Shown here one piece after another: positions 11,310-21,660 of a DNA stretch of 64,000 nucleotides (its first letter is position 1; each line of letters begins with the position of its first letter). The DNA lies in NCBI RefSeq assembly GCF_963924675.1, contig NC_089235.1:62926220-62990219 (forward strand), given 5' to 3'. The position numbers were made by a program, and so were the translations under genes. This DNA comes from Phocoena phocoena. Taxonomy: Eukaryota > Chordata > Mammalia > Artiodactyla > Phocoenidae. The notes beneath the pieces are model-generated. The model did not search any database. It was not told where the DNA came from and worked only from the letters and a program-made list of their open reading frames with translations.

Positions 11310-11510
11310 GTTTGCATTTGAAACATGATTCACAGTTTATAAAGTGTTGATATTTCTTCTGTGTAAATCTCAAGGCAAGTATTAAAACTTCCCATTTTAA
11401 AATGAGAAGACCAAGGCCGAGACATATAAAACTGATTTTTCAAAGTTCACGTTGCAAATCATGACAGAGCGGGAAACCTGCCTTAGCTCAGCATCAACCC
11501 TTATAACCTA
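11310..11510 (-). mobile_element. MIR SINE
   Basis: Antisense MIR text: 'cccattttaaaatgagaaga', 'caaggccgagacat', followed by the diverged antisense box region. It lies in the opposite orientation to the MIR about 30 bp upstream. Confidence 0.55.
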
Positions 11511-11549
11511 TAACCAAGATTCTCTTCTTGACCAAACTACTCACGCTCT

Positions 11550-11679
11550 CCTAAACTCTTTTTCAACTAGGCTTCAACTCTTGGATTTACATGTTTATTT
11601 CTGCATTGTCTAATTTTAGCAAGAATCCTGCTATGTCTGTTTAGCCAGAATCCTCAAATCTCAATATCCGATCACTCTT
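11550..11679. mobile_element. LTR-like element, left part (split by L1)
   Basis: Text such as AGCAAGAATCCTGCTATGTC continues in related form (AGCAAGAATCCTGTTAGGTT) at 13828, on the far side of the L1 inserted at 11680-13742. Together the two flanks read like one old ERV-type LTR that was interrupted. No retroviral coding sequence is present. Confidence 0.5.
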
Positions 11680-12044
11680 CTTTTTTTTTTTTAACATCTT
11701 TATTGGAGTATAATTGTTTTACAGTGTTGTTTTAGTTTCTGCTGTATAACAAAGTGAATCAGCTATATGTATACATATATTCCCATATCCCCTCCCTCTT
11801 GTGTTTCCCTCCTACCCTCCCTATCCCACCCCCCTAAGTGGTCACAGAGCACGGAGCTGATCTCCCTGTGCTATGCGGCTGCTTCCCACTAGCTATCTAT
11901 TTTACATTTGGTAGTGTATATATGTCCATGCCACTCTCTCACTTCGTCCCAGCTTACCCTTCCCGCTCCCAGTGTCCTCAAGTCCATTCTATACGTCTGC
12001 ATCTTTATTCCTGTCCTGCCCCTAGGTTCATCAGAACCAACTTT

Positions 12045-12600
12045 TTAGATTCCATATATATGTGTTAGCATACGGTATTTGTTTTTCTCTTTCTGACTTG
12101 CTTCACTCTGTATGACAGACTGTAGCTCCATCCACCTCATTACAAATAACTCAATTTCATTTCTTTTTATGGCTGAGTAATATTCCATTGAGTATATGTG
12201 CCACATCTTCTTTACCGATTCATCTGTCGATGGACACTTAGGTTGCTTCCATGTCCTGGCTATTGTAAATAGAGCTGCAATGAACATTGTGGTACATGAC
12301 TCTTTTTGAATTATGCTTTTCTCCGAGTATATACCCAGTACTGGGATTACTGGGTCATATGGTAGTTCTATTTTTAGTTTTGTAAGGAACCTCCATACTG
12401 TTCTCCATATGGTTGTATCAATTTACATTCTCTCCAACAGTGCGAGAGGGTTCCCTTTTCTCCACACCCTCTCCAGCATTTGTTGTTTGTAGACTTTTTG
12501 ATGATGGCCATTCTGTTGGGTGTGAGGCAATACCTCATTGTAGTTTTGACTTGCATTTCTCTAATGATTAGTGATGTTGAGCATCCTTTTATGTGGTTGT
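12045..12600 (-). pseudogene. L1 ORF2 C-terminal remnant
   Basis: The reading frame closest to the 3'UTR gives ALFTIARTWKQPKCPSTDES, EYYSAIKRNEIELFVMRW and KYRMLTHIYGI. These are the usual last 80 or so residues of the L1 ORF2 protein, which combines an endonuclease, a reverse transcriptase and a cysteine-rich tail. A further upstream piece in another frame (12374-12556) includes the cysteine region [12 protein letters not shown]. The frame is broken between the two, and the endonuclease and polymerase domains are missing, so no active protein can be made. Confidence 0.85.
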
Positions 12601-12604
12601 GGGA

Positions 12605-13742
12605 AATTTCCCTTTCTCTTTCTCTTCTTTGTTTGCACAGCTCCTGGGGATCAGCTTTGGTTTTGGCCCCGCCTCTGCTTGTAGGTCACCATCAGGCATC
12701 TGTTCCCCGCCCAGACAGGAGGAGGTTAAGTCAGCGGCTGATTAGGGCACTCTTGCTCACTCAGGCCGGGGAGAGGGTGGGGTACAGTAGTCATAATTGG
12801 AATGCGGGGCGAGCCTGTGGCGGCAGAGGCTGCCATGACATTGCAACAGCCTGAGGCGTGCCATGTGTTCTCCCAGGGAAGTTGTCCCTGGATCAAGGGA
12901 CCCTGGCAGTGGCGGGCTACACAAGCTCCTGGGGAGTGTGGGTGTGGATAGTGACCTGTGCTTGCACACAGGGTTCTTGGTGGCGGCAGCAGCAGCCTTA
13001 GTGTTTCATGCCGTCTCTGGGGTCCGAGCTGATAACTGCTGCTTGCGCCCATCTCTGGAGCTTGCTTAGGTGGTACTCTGCCTTCTGTGGGCACATGGGA
13101 AAGGAATCCTCTCTCCTTGTGCACCCCGAAACAATGGTCTCTTGCCTCTTCAGCAGGTCCAGACATTTTCCTGGACTCCCTCCCGCCTTGCTGTGGTGCA
13201 CTAGCCCCCTTCAGGCTGCGTCCATGCAGCCAACCCCAGTCCTCTCCCTGGGATTTGACCTCAAAAGCCCAAGCCTCAGCTCTCAGCCCCCACCCACACG
13301 GTGAGTGAGCAGACAGCAGACGAGTCTCTCGGGCTGGTGAGTGCTGGTCGCCACCGATCCTCTGTGCAGGAATCTCTCTGCTTTGCCCTCTGCACCCCTG
13401 TTGCTGCGCTCTCCTCCGCGGCTCTGAAGATTCCCCCACGCCCACTCCCTGTCTTCGCCAGTGAAGGGGCTTCCTAGTGCGTGGAAACTTTTCCTCCTTT
13501 ACAGCTCCTTCCCAGAGTTGCAGGTCCCGTCCCTATCCTTTTGTCTCTGTTTATTCTTTTTTCTTTTGCCCTACCCAGGTACGTGGTGGGTTTCTTGCCT
13601 TTGGGGAAGTCTGAGGTCTTCTGCCAGCATTCAGTAGGTGTTCTGTAGGAGTTGTTCCACATGTAGATGTATTTCTGATGTATCTGTGGGGAGGAAGGTG
13701 ATCTCCACGTGTTACTCCTCCACCGTCTTGAAGGTCCCCCCT
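12605..13742 (-). promoter_or_regulatory. L1 5'UTR (promoter region)
   Basis: This is a GC-rich 1.1-kb segment with the L1 5' start and the usual downstream text ('gcaacaggggtgcagaggg', 'caggaatctctctgctt' in complement). In an intact L1 this region carries the sense, and often an antisense, RNA polymerase II promoter. A 239-codon open frame at 12726-13445 (-) lies entirely inside it and is a by-product of GC richness, not a gene. The promoter now faces the ORF2 remnant, not ORF1. Confidence 0.75.
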
Positions 13743-13752
13743 GATCACTCTT

Positions 13753-14095
13753 GATATCTAATTGGGTTCCTCACCTTCCAGCATCCCTCAAGTGATGTTT
13801 GATCACCCTGGCCTGCCTTCAGCAAGAATCCTGTTAGGTTGGTTAAGCAAGAATCTTCCCTCACCCCAGATGTTTCCTCTTAGTAATTTTCTATCTACTG
13901 ATCCCCACCCTGCTCCTTGGCTATAAATTTCCACATGCCCAGGTTGTGTTCAAAGTTGAGACCATTATCTCTTCTCCACTACAAGACCCTATTACACTGG
14001 TCCCCATACTGATCTCAATAGTCCCCCTCTGAATGAAGTCTGCCTTTCATCTTTAACAAGTGTCATGAATAATCTTTTCTTTAACACCTAGAAGA
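13753..14095. mobile_element. LTR-like element, right part (split by L1)
   Basis: Continuation of the old LTR-like sequence after the L1. It includes a CTATAAATTT TATA-like text near 13921 and ends in GAAGTCTGCCTTTCATCTTT at 14035. The text is the 3' part of an ERV-type LTR by general resemblance. The family is not determined. Confidence 0.45.
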
Positions 14096-14245
14096 GGATT
14101 TGTCTTTTCATAGGTCTTAAGAACATTTTTGTTGAATAAATGATTGAATGAAGTACCTAAAGCAAAAATTCTCTGAACTCCAAGTTCATTGGTATTTTTT
14201 TTTGTGTGCTCAATCTGCATATCTAAACCAGGGTCGTGTTTTCTT

Positions 14246-14680
14246 CTAATGACAGCAGAATAATGGGTATTCAGATAAAGCAGAGCTTCTTTGATGTAAG
14301 TGTGGACTGAATCCACAGACTGGGACACTTATATGTTCCACAATATTAAAGGGACCCCCCCTTTTTTTCCAATGAGGCTCATTGAGTATGCAGTCTTCAG
14401 GGCACTGTATTGAGATGGCTGATGTACCCTCAGCTTCTGGAAAGAGTGATTTAACAGCAACAAACCATTGACCAGGACACCTAAAGGGGGTGGACGCTTT
14501 ATAGCTAATGTCCACACAAGCCACCAAACAGGCTGCATCAAGAAACATGCCTGTATCTGAAAGAACAACACATTCCTTTGATTCCCTGAGACTGTCCAGT
14601 GTACAAGGACTATTTTTCCTTGAGTGGAAAAGATAGCATTGATTCGATGAGACGCCATGAGAAATTTGACTGGACTCCAT
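14246..14680 (-). other. 144-codon open frame outside named repeats
   Basis: An uninterrupted minus-strand frame from ATG to stop, lying in sequence I cannot assign to any repeat. The overlapping frame at 14329-14658 is also open. No domain, signal peptide or splice-site pattern is recognisable, and the composition is not obviously coding. It could be a decayed retrocopy or plain chance. I list it only because it is one of the longer frames not explained by a repeat. Confidence 0.15.
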
Positions 14681-14799
14681 ATTTGAGTAGTAAGAAAAAA
14701 ATTGCTGGGAGAATATACTTACTTGGCAAGAAAATTTAATGGTGAATTACAGATCCCTCTAACAAAAATATTTCTGATGGCACAGGCTGCTATAGTGAA

Positions 14800-14950
14800 A
14801 AGAATGCTGGATGGAGCACAGAGACTGGTTCTTAATTCCAAGTCTGTCATTAAGTAGCATTGTTGCTTTAACCAAGTACTCAGCTTTTCTGAGCTGCATT
14901 CTCTTCTTTAAGTGAGTTGGTTAAATAAATAATATTAGAGGTTCCTGAAA
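14800..14950 (+). mobile_element. MIR SINE (diverged)
   Basis: Text 'aagaatgctggatggagcac', 'ttaattccaagtctgtcatt', then 'cttctttaagtgagttgg' follows MIR sense order, but with strong divergence. Confidence 0.45.
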
Positions 14951-15660
14951 TTCTGAATTTATATATTCATGAGAAATATTTTTGATCCACAACAATTTGT
15001 TTTTTTAAAAAAACTCTCCTGCATTTAAAAACAAAAGGAACTGAGTGACACTCAGCATTGAAACGGAAATTAATTCATTAGCATTTTAAAATATCTCAAT
15101 GGCAATATTTCCCAAACAATGACTCCCATTGATGACATGAGTGGGCCATTGTGCCTTCTGCCAGTAGAACAGACACCACTTTATTCTTAGCAGCTGTGAT
15201 CCCCAATTGGAAAAGGGGACTGGTCCAAAAATGATAAAGGGAAATCACACCACAGTGCTGAAAAACAGCATGGAGCTTAGGGGCTTCTACTGCCTTGGTC
15301 ACTGTTCTTCCCTTGAGCTTCCTGTCAAGGAACTTGCCCTTTGGAGACTGAAGCCCCACAGTGGCTCAACTTTTGCTTTGGGGGTATTTGCCTGAAAAGG
15401 CTCTTTTTGCTCTCTTTATTGCTAAAAAGAGTATAAAAGGATCTTATTCATAGAACCAATTCTTCACCAATGCAGTGTCCCCCATACTCAAGCTTTACTT
15501 AAACAGTTTCTCCTATTTTCCATTTCCAATTTATTTTGAAACAGGGCAAAGCAGAAGAGAATACATTGATTCTTGAATCAAGTATTCAAGTTCCAAAGAC
15601 AGATGATTCTCTAGATTTATTAAAGTAGCCATGAGTTCTTGCTACTCCCTTTGTTGGGGA
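14951..15660. other. No recognisable gene or repeat
   Basis: Unique-looking sequence. Short open frames on both strands at about 15096-15395 overlap each other and show no motif. Confidence 0.4.
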
Positions 15661-15669
15661 AGCTCTTTA

Positions 15670-15930
15670 AGTGAATGCCCAAGGCTCTTCCCTCACCCAC
15701 TTCAGAGCTTTGCTCAAACATATGTCCTGGGAGCCTTCCCCTGTCCAAACATGTGCACTACCTCCCACCCCATTTCATGTTCCCCATCCCTGATTTATTT
15801 TTCCTCACACCATGTTTTTTCCCCAGGATCTCATCAAGTATAGGATATTTCTGGATATTGGCTGGATCTCAATACCTAGAACAGTGCTTGATACACAGTA
15901 TGCAACCTGTATGTATTTGTTGAATGACTA
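15670..15930 (+). mobile_element. L2 LINE 3' end
   Basis: Sense L2 text: 'acttcagagctttgctcaaa', 'agccttcccctgtcc', 'cctagaacagtgcttgata', then 'atttgttgaatgact' at the terminus. Confidence 0.65.
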
Positions 15931-16367
15931 AAGGTTGGATGGCATCCAAGAAAGTACTGTAATAAATATTTCATAAAGTGATAAATGAATCATTAAGAAA
16001 GGGAGTCCTTTGAATTCCCACTGGTCCTTTGATTTTCACTCTGGTGAAGCACAGCAGTAAGTTGGCTTGCCATTTGGATGTAACCTTTCTGAAAGTCACC
16101 TACTTCTACAGTGTTTCTTCACTGCTAGGAGTGATTTCACTCTCTTCAGGAGAGGAAGGCTGTTGAACACCAAAGGGACATGTTGAAATTCACTGTTATG
16201 TCCCTCTAGCTCTCTTTCATATCACTCAGTTTTGTCCTGGTTTCTCCTGGAGGTTTCTTTCCTCCTGTCCTCTCTGGGGATTTCTTATCCCACATTCAAA
16301 CAGGTAATGGTATTAAAATACGAGAATATAGAATGAAAGCATGTTAGATTCAGGAAGAACCATTTAG

Positions 16368-16545
16368 TCTAGTGGCTCCTAAGCTTCCATGCATCCTATA
16401 AACATTTGGAGAGCTTTTGTAAGTACTGCTACTCAGACTTCACCCCAGACTATTAAACCAGAATCTCTGGAGCCAGATCCACATCAGAATAATTTGAAAG
16501 CTCTCCTGCTGATGGTATCGTGTAGCAAGAGTTGAGAATTGCCTA
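16368..16545 (+). mobile_element. MER5A (hAT-Charlie) element
   Basis: The element starts 'tctagtggctcctaagct', with 'ccagaatctctggagcc' in the middle and 'gttgagaattgcc' at the end. This is the structure of the non-autonomous hAT transposon MER5A, about 180 bp with short terminal inverted repeats. Confidence 0.65.
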
Positions 16546-16594
16546 TCTATTCTGTCTCCTATCCCCAACTCAACAGATGAAAAACTTGGATTCA

Positions 16595-16760
16595 GATGTA
16601 TTGAATTACTTTCCCATGGCTGCTGTAACAAATTATCAAGGCTTAAACTTAATGGCTTAAAACAGTAGACGTATTCTCTCAGAGCTCTGGAGGCCAGAAG
16701 TGGGAAATTGGTATCACTGAGCCAAAATCGAAGGAGTTGGCAGAGCTGTGTTCTCTCCAG
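16595..16760 (-). mobile_element. ERVL-MaLR LTR 3' portion, antisense
   Basis: Text 'catggctgctgtaacaaatt', 'taatggcttaaaacag', 'gctctggaggccagaagt' is the antisense reading of the 3' end of MLT1/MST-type LTRs. It abuts a second LTR of the same superfamily in sense orientation. Confidence 0.6.
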
Positions 16761-17140
16761 AACTTCATAACAGAAACTTATTTAGAAATCGAATCATTGC
16801 AGTTGTAATTAGTTAAGATGAAGTCATCATGATGTAGAGTGGGCTATGAGCTAGTATGACTGGTGTCCTTATAAAATGGGGAAATGTGGACACAGACACA
16901 TTCAGACAGGGAGAACACCGTGTGAAGATGGGAGTTATGCTGCCACAATCCAAGGAACTACCAGAAGCCAAGAGAGAGGCCACAGCAGATCCTTCCCTAG
17001 TGCCGTCAGAGGGAGCATGGTCCTATCAACTACTTCATCCTGGACTAACAGTCTCTAGAGATGTGAGACAAAGAATTTCTGTTGCTTAGACCACTCAGGT
17101 TGTGGTACTTTGTGATGGCAGCCCTAGCAAACAAATACAA
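16761..17140 (+). mobile_element. ERVL-MaLR LTR (MST/MLT1-like), sense
   Basis: Sense LTR text: 'tgactggtgtccttataaaa', 'ggacacagacacattcag', 'gtgaagatgggag', and the 3' end 'ggcagccctagcaaac'. It is non-coding and lacks internal sequence. Together with the preceding antisense piece it forms a head-to-head-like arrangement in which both outer ends are LTR 3' ends. Confidence 0.65.
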
Positions 17141-18084
17141 TACCCCTGAAATGGTGTTCCTTTAATGAGGACTGCCTGGATGTGCCATTTTTATAGTCCT
17201 CTCATTTGACAGATTCAACAATTCCATTAGAAGTCCGGACAGTAAACAGAAGAGCACGTTAGTGAAGATCGAGAAGATGGGTTCTGTTTTCCAATATGCA
17301 AACTTCTTGAGTTAGAGATAAAACTGAATCCCAGGGAGGTGATGTAGTTTGTCAAGAGGTTCTCAGGACTACAGTTAAATGTGTCAAATTATTGGATCCC
17401 AAAGAGTGGCTGATTGCAAAGTCCCTCCTAGTGTTGGTGGGGGTGGTATATATGGATGTGGTCTTTACTGAGTCATTTAATCAATTATTACTTATTGCAT
17501 GTTGGTTACACAAAGTTCTGATCTCCTCCCTCAGAACAGTGAACGTTTTCATGGAAAGAAAGTTGTGGTCAGAAGCTGCCGACTACCATTTTTCTCCGCA
17601 TTTGGGCATCCTGAATAGAGAAAGCAAGAAGGAGGGTGAGGATAAACCAATCTATGTGCCCTACTTTCTTTTCTCTTCTCTCCACCTCCTTTCTCAACTC
17701 AAGATTTTCCTTTTCACCCACATGCCTCATCCTAGATTTGGGCAAGAGGAGCCTTTGACCCAAGACTGTTTTAGAAAGTCTCACATAACACACACAACTC
17801 AGGCATCAACAAAACATTTTTCCACTCCCTCTCCTGGATGGGACAAGATAGTGGAGACAGACACTGTATCAGGGCGTGAAAATAATTTGAGTGGCAGAAC
17901 TCTTAATTAAGAGAAAGAAAAATTAATTAACAAGTTCTTTCTCTCAGGTAGCATGAAGCCAATTTTACATAAGGAGATAGGGTTTCCAGGTAGGGACGAG
18001 AAGGCATACATTAACGTGCCAAATGAGAAATATTTTGCAGTGTGAAAAATTCATATTACTTTTAAATTTGTTTATATGTAGGTC
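17141..18084. other. Unique sequence with an unexplained 172-codon frame
   Basis: An open plus-strand frame at 17392-17910 is the longest outside a repeat. Its translation has no recognisable domain, its codons look like ordinary noncoding DNA, and no matching splice sites or retrocopy features were seen. I do not call it a gene. Confidence 0.3.
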
Positions 18085-18500
18085 AAGATCTATGCTGTCC
18101 AATATGGTGGCTATTTAGATTTAAATAAACCAAAATTAAACGAAATTAAAAATCCAGGTCCTGGGACTTCCCTGGTGGCCCACTGATTAAGACTCTGCAC
18201 CTCCAATGCAGGGGGTCAGGATTCGATCCCTGGTCAGGGGACTAGATACCTCATGCCGCAACTAAAAGAAAGATCCTGTGTGCTGCAACTAAGACCTGGT
18301 GTAGCCAAATAAATAAATAGATTTTTTTGTAAAAAAAAGAGAGGTTATTAAAAAAAAAAATCCAGGCCCTCTGTCCTACTCACCACATTTCAAGTGCTAG
18401 TTAGTTACACGTGGAGTGTGGCTACCATACTGGACAGTTCAGATACAGAACATTTTCATCATTGCAGAAAATTCTATTGGACAGCATTGGTCTAGGTGTA
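18085..18500. mobile_element. hAT-type DNA element interrupted by an older SINE
   Basis: The left part begins CTATGCTGTCCAATATGGTG, and the right part ends TTCTATTGGACAGCATTGG, so the ends are inverted copies of CTGTCCAATA. This is the structure of a short non-autonomous hAT-Charlie (MER-type) element. The SINE at 18163-18358 sits inside it. Exact family not determined. Confidence 0.6.
18163..18358 (+). mobile_element. Older CHR-1-like SINE
   Basis: It begins GGGACTTCCCTGGTGGCC and contains GATTCGATCCCTGGTCAGGG (B box-like). The tail carries GCCGCAACTAAAAG and TGCTGCAACTAAGACC units and ends in an A-rich run. It differs clearly from the young copies (no GAAGATCCCACATGCCGCGG body). The near-perfect TSD AAATCCAGG[T/C]CCT at 18149-18162 and about 18358-18371 shows the insertion is complete. 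Confidence 0.88.
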
Positions 18501-20185
18501 ATGAATGTGGAGCATGGTACTGATTTTTCACATTGGCAATTAGATTGGTACCGAAGCTAGGATTGCAAAAGTTGTACTTTATAAGAATATTTAATATAAT
18601 TTAACAAATTCTCAAAAAATCTGTTCAGCTTATTTAAGTAATTAAAAGATCAATCAGGAAAGGCCTAAGATAATGGCACCAAATGGTGGGTAAGGTAATA
18701 AAGTGTGCAAAGTAGAATGTTGGCTGAAATACAGAAATATTTTGTGTGGCATGTAAGGTACATCGTCTGAATTTGTCACTGGGAGAATGGTCTCGATGTT
18801 CATAGCAATGACACTGGGAACAAATCAGAGATTACATATGTTTTCTGGATTTAGTCAATGGAGGAACATGTTGATGAAACACATATCAAGTCTGACATCA
18901 TAATTACTCTCAGACACATGCTGAGAATAATGACTAAATCATTCTTAGAGCAACAAAATTAAACTTAGATAACATATGAGATTCACTAGAAGAGAGAAAT
19001 GAAATGCAGGTCTTATGAATTTGAATATTTCATAAAGAGATGCTAAATTTACGGTGTATTTGTGCCTTATGGGATAAAATTATTTTATGCCATTTTTGTG
19101 ATAATTTATTATATGTGACCACATCAAAAATTTTTAAATGACATGTAAAATTATGATTAACTTCTGGATCTGTTTTGCTTAAAGAATTCATTGACAATGC
19201 TAATTGCTATTGTCTCGGAAGAGGGAAATTTCTCTACATTGAATTTAATTTAAAAAACTAAGAAATCTGATGACTCAAGAAAGTTTGTCTAATTTGGCTT
19301 TGCGGGCAGTAGATCCCAGATTATGTGACAAATCTTTAACAGCGTAATTAGTGATGTGCTGAAATAAAGGCAAGGCATATTTTTATGAAAAAATATAATA
19401 ATTTATGAATGGCATGTCTTTAGAACTCATTCTGACATTGGCGGCTTACCAACAGAACACTGTAACTTGAATTAAATTCAGTTATCTTTGATATTATACT
19501 GACTTGCAATCATTTAAACTTAACAGTATTAAAAATATTTTTCAATTTTGTCATTATGAAGGTATACTTTTCAAGGAAGGTGGATAGAACATATTTTAAC
19601 CAACAGTTTGTCAGCTTGATTTATACATTTAAAATATATTGTTATATGGTATGTGGGCCTCCATTTGTCTCCTGGCCTTTGGTTTGGGAATAATAAGAGT
19701 GAGCCTGGCTGTCAGTCCTTCTGGAGGAAGTAAAAATGCCTTTTTCCACGGGTTAGTTAGAGCTTCCTGTTTCAGACCCCCCAGGGAGTTTACAGAGACA
19801 AGTTCACTGGGTTCTAGTTCAACTTCACAGTTCACCTATACCAGTCGCGTAGTTTCAGACATTTAGGGTGAGAATATTTAGAGATTGTGCTTAAGTATTT
19901 GCAATGGGTCATACTTCAGTGGATACTGACCAGTCTTATGGCACCTCTGCAATTACAGAACAAGAGGAAGGGGAAATGATTAGGCTCCGGTGTGAGGGAT
20001 TTCACTTATGCCCCAGGAAAAATGTATTTGAGAGCTGAGTATCCTTACACCTTGGACTGGTTGATTGAGGGGAAAGGTGGGAAGCTCCACCCCGCTTCCC
20101 TTGGGCTCTGACTGGATTTCTCTGATTTGAATGTTATGGATCTTGTGGAGTCTTGTCTGAAAGCAGAGGAATGGGACATATGATT
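18501..20185. other. AT-rich block with no visible repeats
   Basis: About 1.7 kb in which I recognise no SINE, LINE, LTR or DNA transposon, while most of the window is repeat-laden. It includes homeodomain-type TAATTA/ATTAG text, for example near 19345. This pattern is compatible with an old conserved noncoding element, but composition alone cannot show that. Confidence 0.4.
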
Positions 20186-20186
20186 T

Positions 20187-20560
20187 TTTTCCAGTTTTAT
20201 TAAAATATAACTGACAACAATTGTAAATATTTAAGGTATACAACTTGATGTTTTTTTTTTTTTTTTTTTTTGCGGTACGCGGGCCCCTCACTGCTGTGGC
20301 CTCTCCCGTTGCGGAGCACAGGCTCCGGACGCGCAGGCTCAGCGGCCATGGCTCACGGGCCCAGCTGCTCCGCGGCATGTGGGATCTTCCCGGACCGGGG
20401 CACGAACCCGTGTCCCCTGCATCGGCAGGTGGACTCTCAACCACTGCGCCACCAGGGAAGCCCCAACTTGATGTTTTGATATATGTATGCATTGTGAAAT
20501 AATCAATACAATCAAGCGAATTAACATATCCATCACCTCAATAGTTACCATTTTCTTCTT
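20187..20560 (-). mobile_element. Old L1M-type 3' end, split by a SINE
   Basis: Antisense old-L1 3' text: CAGTTTTATTAAAATATAAC, 'ttaaggtatacaacttgat', continuing after the SINE as 'tgatatatgtatgcattg' and 'catatccatcacctcaata'. The host L1 existed before the SINE at 20251 landed in it. Confidence 0.75.
20251..20463 (-). mobile_element. CHR-type SINE (young), copy 4
   Basis: Full-length copy in reverse, starting with a 20-odd T tract and ending ACCAGGGAAGCCC. The TSD CAACTTGATGTTT is perfect at 20241-20253 and 20464-20476. It lies inside an old L1 fragment and opposite in orientation to the copy at 21661. Confidence 0.95.
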
Positions 20561-21320
20561 TTTTTTTGGTAGAGTCCTTACAGGTCTAAAAGATTCGGAT
20601 TCTGTGGCCTGCTGTTTAAGCATTGCACAGTCACATCACTGTAGCTCAAAACAGAAATGAATTTTACCCCAGTTTACAAGGAGGCAAATAATAGTCTCCA
20701 TGAGCTGTAAAGGTACACCCTCTTGACGTTTTGCATTCTTGCTAAAGCCAAAGGGAGCCCTTCTACACTGGGGACCTTTGGGTTCTGTTTTACCAGTGAC
20801 CTAATCCATTGTGAATGACCACCAAGAAAGTGGCCTGAATTATGCTCCCACTGTTCACGTAGCTGTGACATTTCGTAACAAAGACCAGCTTCTCAGACAT
20901 GTGTCCTGTGTGAAAGTGAGCTCTAGCCTGGGCTGACTTTCTGTCCATCCCAGGCCCAGAGGCGCGGGGAGTTCCTGGAGCCACTGCTTGAAAGGGCTCT
21001 GGGCTCAGGTTTCCCAAGAGCAGCTGCTGGTCGTTTAGGCATCTGAAACCTTTGAATAGAACGTGTGAGGTGTCTGTCTGACTTGCAAGGAAAGCTCGGC
21101 AGCTCTGAACTCAGGGAATGAAATGGCTTTGGAAGGGAAAGATGAGAGGTAGCAGGAAAGGGGAGAGGCAGCCGGATGAAACAGGCAGGTGTCTGTGGGC
21201 TGAGATGGCAGAAAGAGGGGCATGCTTCCAAAAAGAAAAAGAAATGACTTCAAATTAGTTTTTGCTGTGTCGGAGGGAAATGCTTGCGTGACAACTGGCT
21301 AAAATGAAGGCCTGGGGCCC
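20561..21320. other. No recognisable gene or repeat
   Basis: Unique-looking, moderately GC-rich in its second half. Overlapping short frames on the minus strand (20674-21253) carry no recognisable motif. Confidence 0.4.
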
Positions 21321-21450
21321 CTTAGAATGTAAGCTGATGAGGCAGAGATAAAATGAAGATAGAACCTGCTTAGATCCCTGCTTCAGGGCCAGGCCTGAGA
21401 TACTGAGTGTGTAGGAGGTGATCAATAAATGTCTTCGAATTAACCAGTGA
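21320..21450 (+). mobile_element. L2 LINE 3' end
   Basis: Sense L2 terminal text: TTAGAATGTAAGCTGATGAG, then GATCCCTGCTTCAGGGCC, then 'gtgatcaataaatgtc'. Confidence 0.6.
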
Positions 21451-21660
21451 GTGGATGGCTCAGCAAACCTGTGAATTTCATGAGTGGCCACATGGCCTAC
21501 TGCAAAGTGCTTGAAGGTTCGAACAGACATGTATGGATTTGAGAATAGTGGCTCCTCTTGTGTGATCTCAATGCTTTCAGCCTTGATTTTTCCATTTTTA
21601 AAATTTGCTTGGGGATAACCACTTTGCTCAGTTGCATGAGAACTAAAAGTGCCACATGTA

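Larger units (their letters stand above)
11680..13742 (-). mobile_element. L1 with both ends but internal deletion
   Basis: Read on the minus strand, the element begins with an L1 5'UTR (start near 13742, text 'accttcaagacggtggag', 'cagatacatcagaaatacat'). At about 12600 it jumps directly into the last part of ORF2 and the 3'UTR, and ends in an A tract (T run at 11681). ORF1 and most of ORF2, some 4-5 kb in a complete L1, are absent. The TSD GATCACTCTT lies at 11670-11679 and 13743-13752, so both ends belong to one insertion. The deletion either pre-dated integration (spliced or deleted RNA) or happened later between internal sites. Confidence 0.85.

Noticed and set aside
12726..13445. 239-codon open frame on the minus strand
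   Set aside because: It lies entirely within the GC-rich L1 5'UTR. The protein is proline/arginine-rich without similarity to a known family, so it is a by-product.
17392..17910. 172-codon open frame on the plus strand
   Set aside because: The translation shows no known domain or signal, surrounding DNA shows no splice-site or retrocopy pattern, and its length is not surprising for 64 kb of random six-frame sequence.
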